DNA from: Massariosphaeria phaeospora
Lineage: Eukaryota; Ascomycota; Dothideomycetes; Pleosporales
Assembly (NCBI GenBank): GCA_011032825.1
Contig: JAADJZ010000001.1
Location: 1,612,001 to 1,676,000 of the forward strand
DNA length: 64,000 nucleotides
Reading direction: 5' to 3'
Position numbers and translations under genes: made by a program. Every line of letters begins with the position of its first letter. The stretch's first letter is position 1. The notes beneath the pieces were generated by a model. It did no database searches and was not told the DNA's origin. It saw only the letters and a list, made by a program, of their open reading frames with translations. Below, piece after piece: positions 10,768 through 22,310 of the stretch.

Positions 10768-12153
10768 ATGGCCGACATGGAAAAGCCCGTTTGCGGTAGT
10801 GAGGCGGATGGCGCCGTGTATGATTTCCCTCTACACGTGGCCGCAGTGTGTAAGTGTGCTCAAGTCTCTCTGCATATCATAGTTAACATTGTCTAGTCAT
10901 CGTGTTCTTCGCCAGTATTGGAGGTTGTGGTTTTCCCGTAGTCGCCAAGAAGGTCAGCTGGATGAAGATCCCGCCCAAGGTCTTCTTCTTCTGCAAGCAC
11001 TTTGGTACCGGTGTCCTGATTGCCACTGCCTTTGTTCATGTATGTTTGCGAAACCTTCAACATTATTTACATCCTCTAACGTAGGCAGCTTCTTCCTACG
11101 GCCTTCTTCTCCCTTACCGACCCATGTCTTCCTGATCTCTTCATCGAGGATTACCCCGCAATGCCCGGTGTGATTATGATGGGCTCGCTCTTCCTCCTCT
11201 TCATGGTCGAAATGTGGCTCAACGCAAAGACGGGAGGTCACACTCACGGAGGCGCAACCGGTCAAGACTTCGATGGTGGCCACCAGCACGGCGGTGGCCA
11301 CCAACACGGCGCCGGAGGAGTTCAGGACGCCTTCAATAACCCGCTCCGCCGTGTCGAAAGCTACGATTCGCAACAAACAATGGCCATGCGTGGCGACGAG
11401 AAGCGCGGATGGGTTGAGAACACGTACGCCGGCGACAACTTCCCCTTCCCCAAGGAGAACCTCGACCTCGAAGCCAAGTCCGAAATGCCACCCTGGTTCA
11501 TCGTCTTCTACGAGCAGTACATCCGCCAGCGGGACGAGATGGTCAACATGGTCAACCGCGCCATGCCCGCGCTCCCGCAATACCAACAGCCCAAGCAACC
11601 CACGACCACAGTGGAGCAGTCCTACTTCGACGACGACGTCGAGAAGGCCGTCGACCCCATGGTCCTCAAGAAACAGTCCATGCAGATCACGCTCATCGAG
11701 GGCGGTATCCTGTTCCACTCCGTCTTCGTCGGCATGACCATCTCCATCACCGCTGATGGCTTCGTCATTCTCCTCATCGCCATTGTCTTCCACCAAATGT
11801 TCGAGGGTCTCGGTCTCGGCTCCCGTATCGCCGCCGTGCCCTACCCCAAAAGCAGCTGGAAACCGTGGGTCCTCGTCGTCGCTTTCGGCACTACCGCGCC
11901 CATCGGCCAGGCCATTGGTCTCGTGACCCGCGGCTCGTACGACCCGAACAGCGCTTTCGGCCTCATCATCGTCGGTATCTTCAACGCCATTTCCTCGGGT
12001 CTGCTCATCTATGCTTCGCTCGTCGATCTGCTAGCCGAGGACTTCTTGTCCGAGGAGGCGAACTTGACCATGACCAAAAAGGAAAAGATAACCGGGTTCA
12101 TCTACTTGCTGCTAGGTGCGGCCGCTATGTCGGTTGTTGGTGCGTTCGCATAA
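10768..12153 (+). CDS. ZIP family zinc/iron transporter
   Basis: Model: exons 10768-10849, 10897-11039 and 11089-12153, 429 residues. Introns are 47 and 49 nt. TM1 begins after a short N-terminus (FIVFFASIGGCGFPVV). The second junction lies inside the conserved FVHLLPTAF motif. The loop between TM3 and TM4 is long and histidine-rich (GGHTHGG and GGHQHGGGHQHG), the usual metal-sensing loop. TM4 has HSVFVGMTISI and TM5 has HQMFEGLGLGSR, the paired HxxxG and HxxFEG metal-site helices. The protein should import Zn (possibly Fe) into the cytosol at the plasma membrane, like yeast Zrt1/Zrt2. It is divergent from the CDF gene. Zinc specificity is family inference. Confidence 0.93.
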
Positions 12154-14386
12154 ATTACGCGATTGGGTGACGGTTGTGTTTGTTAGTTTCCGCGAATGGT
12201 TGGTCCATGGTTTGCGGCTCTGTCGGATGTGCATGGTGCCAGTTTGTTCCATCGGCATCGATCACCCTCCCACTACCTCCCTACCTTACATGCACGCTCT
12301 AGACCGCCTGGAATGGGCACACTCCATGTCTACCACTTCGTCCAGTAGTGAATGGGCACTGTCTGAACCCTTTCCAGTGCTTTCCTTTTCTCCTTTGTCA
12401 CTCGTCACTCAGTCAATCAGGAGTCAGTCCAGCGTACACATAGACACGATCCGCAGCTCTGCACATGTGGGTACGGCTAATTAGCATGTCTGTCACGTTG
12501 TTGTACAGCCACGGGGTTCTCGGTGTTTATACATGCATCCACCTGTCGTGTTTTTTTCTGCGCGCTTTTGGGGAATTTACTAGTCTGAAAAAGGGGCAAC
12601 CTGTCTTTCCTTTATAATGTGGTTTAGTGGTAATGCCATGTATTCCGTTGCCTCTCATCCGGAGTTTCCTTGTTGTGTGTTATGTAAAGGCCACAAGTAG
12701 ATGTGTACATAAAGATGCTCCGAAACGAGATCAATTAGAGAGTCTGCGACTCGATCTTCCATGAAGAATCCTTTACCATGCCTTGATCTTGCATTATCGG
12801 GCATTGCCGCTCTTCTCGGATCCGGAAGATGGCGCATGGACTGCAGTTTTCGCAGAGAGATCGGAGCAGAAGTCCACCGTGGATCCGAGAAATTGAAGAA
12901 GCAGAGGTCCGCTTTATGCACAAAAAGTCGAGGAATCAGAGGTTCGCCCTAAGCACGAAAAGAACAAGAATCAGAGGTCCGCCCTATCGAATTAAACGAC
13001 AATTCGCCAGAGCTCCGCCTCGCCCGGATGTAGAAGAAGACTACGGCGGTCCTTCGATGCGCCTCTATCTTCGGCCTCACCCCGTAGTACTTATACTCAA
13101 GGACGCTCTCTTGGCTGTGCGACATCTCACTTGGCTCTCTCACTTGGCTCCGGTTGCTGGACAGCAGAGTGGAGAGAGTATCGGACAGCCGTGGGTTGTC
13201 ATCGCGGTCACGAGTACGGAGTGCACAGCTTCCGGGAGCATTGGGTGGGCTGTCTCGTCGTGCGCATGGTGCTGCGAGGACGAGTTGCGGAATGCATTTC
13301 TGACTTGGCGGCGGCAAGCCGTGTGAGGTCACCCCTTAGACAAATCCTCACACGTGGAGCGCTAGGCCAAGATGCTTGGGTCCAACGGGCTACGAGCGGA
13401 TAAGCCACGGCGGGCTAGGAGCTTTACGGAGTGTTTTAGAAGGGTGTTTTGAGGCTGATGGTGAGGCTTGCTTTTAGCTTCTGCGACGGAGGGGTGGAAA
13501 AGTGAGGACCCGTTATTTTTGGTGGCTAGGAGCGGAGATGCCATGATGTGGGAATCCTAGCGAATGGGGAGAGGCGTGACGGCGATTGTTCAGGGCTTCG
13601 GGAAGGGCTGGCGACGAAACCGCGCCGCGAGCCACATCCGACGTTTTGTGTTTGACGTCGAGTCGCGATATCTGTGCTGGATTTAAGCATTTCTGCCAAG
13701 AGTGCCCTGATTCGCACGGAATCCTGTGGAGTTTGGGCGGAAAAGGCGTCCGCATTTTTTTCTTGTCGGCTCGTTGCTAGAGTCGATTGAAATGTGATGA
13801 TGTCGCTGCGGTTGCTAAGTTGAGGTGGAAGAGGGTGTTATGAAACGACTCCTTCTTTGTTTTTGTGAGGACACGACTGCTGGCGCTATATGTATCCTTT
13901 CCAGCAAGCTCAGAAAGGACTGTCTCTTATTCTCTGGCGGTGTCCTCTTGTCGCGGCTTTAGTGGCAGCATCTCTCTTGTTTGCCTGCAGCTTTCAACAG
14001 AGGTAAGTTCGAGAAATGGAAGTCCTGCCAATAGTGAGATTTGGTACTCCAGCCCCGCCAGTTAAGACTTCGACCTGGACGTAAGCTTTGTGAGCATTGT
14101 GGGCATTGTGACAATACCTAGTATGCTAGATACAGTAGGGCTTTGTAAAGACAGCAGTAGACAAGGTACCTATTGCTAAAAACTCCTAGGCTGTCAAGAG
14201 GATCGCATGAAGTCTTCTATATACCGGCAATGAATTCTGCCAGGCAGACGGGGCGGTGTCCAGTGGTGCGAGGATCGTCATCAAGGCGGGGTCGGCCGAA
14301 TCAGGCTTAGCGGCACACAAGGCGAACCGTATTCATCCGTCAGTTACCGGCCACCGTCTTCAACCCAGGAACCACGTCGACTCATC
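12154..14386. other. Long intergenic region
   Basis: 2.2 kb of ZIP 3' flank and transcription-factor promoter. A 35-bp tandem repeat lies at 12902-12990. A frame of 165 codons at 12829-13326 runs through that repeat and is not believed. A further short direct repeat, CTCACTTGGCTC, occurs at about 13127-13150. No other gene or RNA is seen. Confidence 0.45.
12902..12990 (+). repeat. 35-bp imperfect tandem repeat, about 2.6 copies
   Basis: Copies begin at 12902, 12937 and 12972 with CAGAGGTCCGC, CAGAGGTTCGC and CAGAGGTCCGC. The period of 35 is not a multiple of three, which argues against coding. Confidence 0.75.
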
Positions 14387-17090
14387 ATGGCCGACGACGA
14401 CGCTGTCGCCACGGCCAACACGCAGGAACCAGCTGCCCTTTCAGGCAAAAAAAGAGCACACCCGGACGACTTCAAGCGTGCGTACAAGGCATGCATCAAT
14501 TGCCGCAATCGGAAAGCAAAATGCATCCTCAGCACTGGGCCCGACGGCGGCGAGCTGAAGCCGCCATGTCAGCGGTGCAAGAGGGAGATGAGGGAGTGTG
14601 TGTTTAGGTCGGAGCGGTCATGGGTGAAGAGACGGAAGCCTGGTGAAGCGGCGGCTGAAAAGGCTGCTGCCGAATCCGCCGATCCGGTATGTGTTGAATT
14701 GCTGTCAGCGTCGAGAGGGAGCTACCTCATCGTGGATACATCTGGAAAAAGCATTCATATGATCGATTAGTCCGAAGGCTAACCTTATTAATAGAGCGCA
14801 CCCACTGAACCTCAACTAGATGAGAACACTGAATTTTCACGGCCAACACCCCCCGGGACTCACATCACCCCTCCCGCCGATACGCCTTATGTACAGCGAT
14901 CCGAGCACGATATCTTGTCTCCTCGAGCTGGCCTACGTCGCGTCTCGACTTCCCAACCTGACCTTGCCAGCTCCGTAATGAGAACTGTTGTCTCCAGTGG
15001 TAATGACGCCCTGAACCTTTTGTTCGAAGCCGCCAATCATCGAGATGCTATTGATGCTCGTGAACAGATCAATTCTCCATATGAGACGCCCCGGTCAGGC
15101 CCATCTACCTATGGCCTTGAGCGAGATGGCATGCCTGCGTCTCCATTCATCTTTAGAGCGCAGCCAGTGCTAATGTCAAAACCCTCCCCCGAGACGGTGC
15201 AATTGTGGACCTCCTGCAGATACGTACAGATGGGATGGTTTTCCGCACATGAAGGTGAGTCCGGCTCAAACCGCGAAGTTCATTCAGCTCTGCGAACACT
15301 ATACCCCTTTCTGTACGCTACTGCAAGGCAATTACTAACACTGCATAGCAATCACCTATGTGGATCTATTCTTCAAGAACTGCTCCCCATTATCACCCAT
15401 TCTTTCAGACTTCTACGCTAATCACGATAATCACTTTTCACTGATAGCGTTGGATCCGTTCTTATGCGTAACCATTCTGATGATCTCTTCGCGCTATAAC
15501 GCACTACCAGGTGTGGGTGCCGCATCCAGAGGCTACTTCGTCCACGATCGCTTGTGGGAGCAATGCCAGAGGTTCATCATGAAGATCATGCTCGGTCAAG
15601 TTAAACCGTCAAAAGCGCAATCCCGGACTATCGGATCGATTGAAGCTCTGCTTCTACTTTCTGAATGGCATCCACGCGCCCTCCATTTCCCCACCGCGAG
15701 CGATGGATGGGACTGTGAATTGATGGTCGGCGTGAACAATCACACTGCCGAAGGTGTAAAGATTCTCGAGGGAGATGCAACTTCGAATCGTTGGCTGGAA
15801 GATGTTATTGAGCCCGCCAAGCGATCAGATCGCATGTCATGGATGTTGATGGGATGTGCATTGTCTCTTGCTCAAGAGCTTGGCCTGTTCGAAGACACCG
15901 GAAACATTGATAAAGATCTAACATCATATCCCAGATTCTCGACGGAGTTCATCATCTTGCGCCGGATTCGAACTCGCAAGTTGTTGTTTGTCTTTATTGA
16001 ACAACTATCATGGCGACTTGGTTGCACGTCGATGATCCCACAGAGCCTCAACCACGCACTGATGGAGAAAATCCCCGTGGATTCCGCTACTGGGGCAGTA
16101 GAGCAATGGCAGTCATTTATGAGCGCCTGGGTTGAGCTGACCAAATTAGCCAGGTCTGTTTCAGATACGGTATATCCTTCTGCAGCAACCACACGCAGTC
16201 TGCTACGTACTGGACGCTATATTGGGTTGCTTGAACACTTTCAACCCTTATTGACAACGTGGAGGAGAAAATATCTGGATCCGTGCAGTACGTACTCTCA
16301 AGGTTATGACAGAAACTTGGCCTCTTCACATTTATCCATCTAACGATTCACAGAACTCAAAGTCGGATTGCACGACATGCTTTCTATCGAATATCAATAT
16401 GTCAGGATCTATACAAACTCCCTAGGCATGCAAGCCGTCGTTGAACGTACCCTCGCCGAGACAGATCCGGACGGACCACAGGAAGATGTACTGCCGCTGA
16501 AGTTGGAGCCGCGTGACTATGACTTCATTCAAGAGGTTGTTGATGGGAGCTGCTCAATTTTGAAGAAGGTCTGCGAGCTTTCAGAGTCCGGGGCTCTGTC
16601 TTATTCTCCGATTCGAATCTTCCTACGAATTACCACTTGTTCCATATACCTCATCAAAGGCCTAAGCTTGGGGTCGCGTAACGCCAAACTCCAGTCTTCA
16701 CTTGATATTCTGGATTCTGCTATCCATGCCATGCGATCCAGCACCCTCGACGATATGCACCTAGCGTCACGCTACGCGACTCTACTGGAAATGCATGTTG
16801 CCCGGCTGCGGGAGAGCTTCGTCGTGTCTTCCCGTCCGCCTAGGCTTCCTGCGCATGCCATGCCTCTTGAGAAGGGCGCCACTACTGGCATGGACTTCCT
16901 GCACAATCACAACGCTGGAGCATCCGGTCTATCCGCGCTTGCTGAGGATGTCACTGGTCTGATGCCGGACGACGACTGGTTAGCGTTACCCTTCGACCCC
17001 GCTATGGCACCATTCGGCTTGGATCACCAGCAAAGCTTCCAGGGTTTGGATGACGGCACCCTAGATTTCATTTGGAATCTTCCAATGTAA
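14387..17090 (+). CDS. Zn2Cys6 transcription factor, Aro80-like zinc cluster
   Basis: Model: exons 14387-14686, 14795-15254, 15349-16287 and 16354-17090, 811 residues. Introns are 108, 94 and 66 nt. The DNA-binding cluster is C36-x2-C39-x6-C46-x14-C61-x2-C64-x6-C71 (KACINCRNRKAKC, then PPCQRCKREMREC), with basic residues after it (SWVKRRKP). The 14-residue middle loop is longer than the usual 5-12. From memory it recalls Aro80-type regulators of aromatic amino-acid catabolism. The central region is the helical fungal-specific transcription-factor domain (ILMISSRYNALPG to RYIGLLEHFQPLL). The acidic C-terminus (LMPDDDWLALPFDPAMAP) could be an activation domain. It is convergent with the TTC36-like gene and lies 1.7 kb from HPPD, which suggests that it regulates tyrosine breakdown. 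That role is inferred. Confidence 0.88.
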
Positions 17091-17196
17091 TATGAAGTCG
17101 AGTCGATGATGTATCGCTTATCGACCTAATTTATGTTACGGCGGAAATCCACCCGATTTCTCTGTGTTTCTCTGTACTAGCAGGGGGGGTACTAGC

Positions 17197-17210
17197 CCCT
17201 ATATATAGGG
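17197..17210. terminator. 14-bp AT-centred palindrome between convergent genes
   Basis: CCCTATATATAGGG is a perfect palindrome in the 179-bp gap between the transcription factor and the TTC36-like gene. It could help 3'-end formation on both strands or bind a dimeric protein. Position alone supports this. Confidence 0.3.
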
Positions 17211-17269
17211 CTCTCTGCCACCTACAAACTTCAGATCAGTGCCTCTTTCTTGACTGTACAATTTGTAGT

Positions 17270-18022
17270 CTATTCTATCTTTCTTTCTTCTTCACCCTTT
17301 TGACTTTCCTCTCCCTTCCTCTCATCCATCAACGCATTCCTCACGATCGCTCCACACATCTTCGCATATGGGTTGGTCCGTACACTCATTTCCCTAGCCA
17401 CCTCATCTCCATACCGAGCCGCAGCTGCGAAATCTCCAGATGCCAACTCCTCTAACTCGCTCTTGTCTTTGCCCTGCAGCCTTACCTCGCTCTCTGCCGC
17501 TTTCAAGTACAAATATGCACGGTGTGAGTACGCTGTCCGCAGCACACGTGCTCGATACGGTGACACGGGAGATGAAGGCGAGGAAGAGGGGAGGGAGAGG
17601 TGGATCGCGCGGGCCAGATCTGTGAATAAGGCTTCGACGGCAGAGTTTGACGTTAAAGCGGAGAATATGGTTTTGTCGTCTGCTAATCCAACCTCAAGGC
17701 TCATGCGTCTTAACATTGCCCTATTTACGTATGCGCTGGGGTAGTTTGGATGTCGTGCGATCACAGCATCTTGTTCTTCGATCACGGACTCTATTACGGA
17801 TGTGGAGGAGGTGGGGGAGACATTATGGACTAGTTCGTTCTGCTGGGTTTCCAGGGTGGCGATTTGGTTGGAGGGTATGATTGGATGTGGTGGTAGAGAG
17901 GGATCGATGGAGGAGGCGTCTTTCGCGCGGGCGACTGATGAGGGTAGGGTTTCCGGGTCGAAAAGTGCGTGTAGTATACGTGTGTCGTTTGTGGAGAGGG
18001 AGGTTGAGGTAGCTGCTGCCAT
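17270..18022 (-). CDS. TTC36-like tetratricopeptide-repeat protein
   Basis: Single exon, 250 residues from the ATG at 18022 (MAAATSTS). The frame is open upstream to 18319, but that part looks like untranslated leader. The N-terminal segment ILHALFDPETLP (residues 16-27) matches the NPDTP-type start of animal TTC36. Residues about 78-110 (IEEQDAVIARHPNYPSAYVN, then RAMLRRM) and 160-205 form TPR helices. The end reads RTNPYAKMCGAIV (residues 215-227), close to the TTC36 signature NPYAALCN. A Ser/Pro insert lies between repeats. Animal TTC36 is reported to bind and protect 4-hydroxyphenylpyruvate dioxygenase, the enzyme encoded divergently 733 bp away. A chaperone or stabiliser role for that enzyme is therefore a good hypothesis. 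Confidence 0.75.
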   Translation of the reverse strand: MAAATSTSLSTNDTRILHALFDPETLPSSVARAKDASSIDPSLPPHPIIPSNQIATLETQQNELVHNVSPTSSTSVIESVIEEQDAVIARHPNYPSAYVNRAMLRRMSLEVGLADDKTIFSALTSNSAVEALFTDLARAIHLSLPSSSPSSPVSPYRARVLRTAYSHRAYLYLKAAESEVRLQGKDKSELEELASGDFAAAARYGDEVAREMSVRTNPYAKMCGAIVRNALMDERKGEESQKGEEERKIE

Positions 18023-20032
<2,010 letters not shown>

Positions 20033-20362
20033 CGTCCCTTGACGGAATTCCTGCGGTCCTCTGGATGGTGTGCGAGATATCAGTAATATATGGAGAGCTC
20101 ACCTTTGGCTTCACAAAGCCCTGTTGTATCATCCAGTATAGTGAGCAATGTCTATGTTAGAAGGAGCTGAAGTGTAAGGGCGTAGTCACGTATAAGCTAG
20201 CAGCAGGACCAACTTTTATAGTAAGTGGATGTAAACATGTATTCATTCTCTCTATATCCCATATCTTTCCAGCCGCGTTACGATCTTGCTTTTTCAACTG
20301 GGTATAAGACAGACTGTAGTCTACATCGCGCACCACCCCCCCCAGTTGTTCACCCAACAACC
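20033..20362. other. Intergenic between convergent genes
   Basis: 3' flanks of HPPD and the next minus-strand gene. A C-run lies at about 20334-20342. Nothing else seen. Confidence 0.5.
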
Positions 20363-21338
20363 TTATTGTGGGCCTACAGGGGTGTTATCAATCACCATGT
20401 GGAAGCACATCTCGTTTGCCTCATGCTGGTGATACCTGCATCGCTGCGCCCCATTATCCATAGTACGTATGGACACCCAGAGCGACGAGAAATCCATAAC
20501 AACTTCCTGTCCGGCGTTCCAAGACAGTGCCATGGCTCTGACATCCGCGCCGAATTGCTGAGGGTACTCTGACATGGGAGGAATAGGGCCGTTGTACCCT
20601 ACGACGGATCGTATTCGCGGAAACTGCTGTCCGCCCATAAGTACGATGCCCCAGATGTAGTCTGTAAGGTTGGTTAGTACTGATTAGGGAGACGGGATGT
20701 TGAAAATACTCACAGTCGACAAGGAACTTCTTCAGTCCTCTCGTCGTTGTAGTCTGGCGTGCGTAAACAGCCTCCACCAAGCCCACAGTCAAGGGAATGT
20801 CCGGCACGAAAGTCTTCGTGATCTCATTCATCACCGCATCTTGGAAGTACGGTGCGCGAGCATCATGGCCCATGGCATAGGCGATTACAAGCCGGCGTGC
20901 CAGACCCAGCTCATCCGGCAGGTCATCGTAGATATCTGCTGACATCTCTGCGATATTGACCGTCCAAGACGCGTAGTTGGGCATCGCGGGCGATATGTAG
21001 CGGTTTTGGGGGTACATGTGACCCGAGATATCAGTGTACGGAATCAGAGGCCGTCCGTGTAGCCAAAGTGCGAAGAATCCGAAAACTGGCGCCGTGATAG
21101 GTGGGCGATGCAACTCGACTCGGCGCTGGGCGCGAGCCCTGGCTTTCTGTTAGGTGTGTGAGTGCTTGTTGTGAGTGAAAGATGCAATGGGAAGAGAAAT
21201 TACATCGACGATGAGGTCGTACTTCAAGAGTTCTTCCTCTGGAACCATGAAGATACGTCCCTCAGGGTGAATGATGACCCTGATCATTCGCACCGGCGCG
21301 TTGGGTTCACGCCAGGCAGGTGGACGCCCGGTCGCCAT
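20363..21338 (-). CDS. Fungal hypothetical protein, remotely BTB-like
   Basis: Model: exons 21338-21204, 21146-20714 and 20661-20363, 288 residues, introns 57 and 52 nt. The N-terminus reads MATGRPPAWREPNAPVR and then RVIIHPEGRIFMVPEEELL, which resembles the beta strands of a fungal BTB/POZ fold carrying a bound-peptide motif. The middle is helical (LARRLVIAYAMGHDARAPYF and DAVMNEITKTF), as in the C-terminal helices of many small fungal BTB proteins. The third exon begins YIWGIVLMGGQQFPRIR. The BTB link is weak and no key residues can prove it. There is no signal peptide. Confidence 0.55.
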
Positions 21339-22310
21339 TGCAAAGGTCGCGTCGAAGTTGAAGAGCTTTGGAGGTCGAGCGGAAGGCGGGATACTGATCG
21401 TAGATTCCGGGCGGCTCGTGTATTGTAGGACTTGTCGAAGCTGTCGCCGTATAACAGATGTAGCTCTATAGCACTCGAGAACCGATTCTAGAAGTCTTGA
21501 TATATAGCGGTTGGGGTGTCGATGACAATCGAGGAAGAAGAGCGCAGAACTCCAGGACTTATATACCCACCTCAGACATCAGACGATGACGAAATCTGCG
21601 TCCCCTCTAACATGACCCACCCTCGTGCACGAGGGCGTTGCCACGCGACGAACGACCTAGTACCCGCACGCGAGCGAAGACCCACCCGCAGGTGACAAGC
21701 ACACGCGGGGGAAAGCACACTCGAGGCAAAGAGGAGTGAAAGGAAACACACGTGGGGGAAGAGGAAAGAAGAAAGGAGTGAAAGCAAACGCACGCAAAAC
21801 ACAGTGGGGAAGATAACACACATCCGCCTTTGATTAAACTAAACAAACAGTGAACTTTGACCTTTCACTTACAACCCTTATCGCTGAGATCGCCACCGCC
21901 TATTTTCATAAATCTAATCTGCGACACCCTATCTGTCGTAAACAACAACGCTCCAAGAAGACTAACTTTTTACTATCACTCTACTCTATATACAGTGTCT
22001 AACAGGGTAACTTTTCCTCTGTTTATACATAGCTGTTGTGTACTGATCAAAACCTACCCCTCTAATAGTGTCTCCGCATCTATCTCTTTTTACGCGTTTC
22101 TTCTCACCCTCCTGCTTCTATACCGCGGTATATTTCCCCTCTATTCCCTCTTCCAAACGTCGTAACTCTGGACTAAATAGCCTACACCTCTTTTAAAGTA
22201 TTCAGCATATAGGGGGTCTGGCAGGCCCTCTAATTTTTTCACCTACTTGCAATGCTTCCCTAGTACGCAACACTCGTAGTGACAAACGGTCGTCCCGCCA
22301 CCCCTCCCTC
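21339..22310. other. Intergenic with skewed composition
   Basis: The plus strand is purine-rich at 21700-21810 (GGGGGAAAG and GAGGAAAGAAG runs) and then becomes pyrimidine- and AT-rich to about 22160. A 47-bp imperfect repeat lies at 21700-21793. No transposase or terminal inverted repeat was recognised. Short frames on either strand look accidental. Confidence 0.4.
21700..21793 (+). repeat. 47-bp imperfect tandem duplication
   Basis: CACACGCGGGGGAAAG begins at 21700 and CACACGTGGGGGAAG at 21747. Both continue to GGAGTGAAAGGAAA or GGAGTGAAAGCAAA. Two diverged copies lie head to tail. Confidence 0.65.

Noticed and set aside
10954..11796. 280-codon minus-strand frame
   Set aside because: It is the antisense of the ZIP coding exon and owes its length to GC-rich third positions.
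12829..13326. 165-codon plus-strand frame after the ZIP gene
   Set aside because: It runs through a 35-bp repeat whose period changes frame, has no motif and no codon bias of the neighbouring genes.
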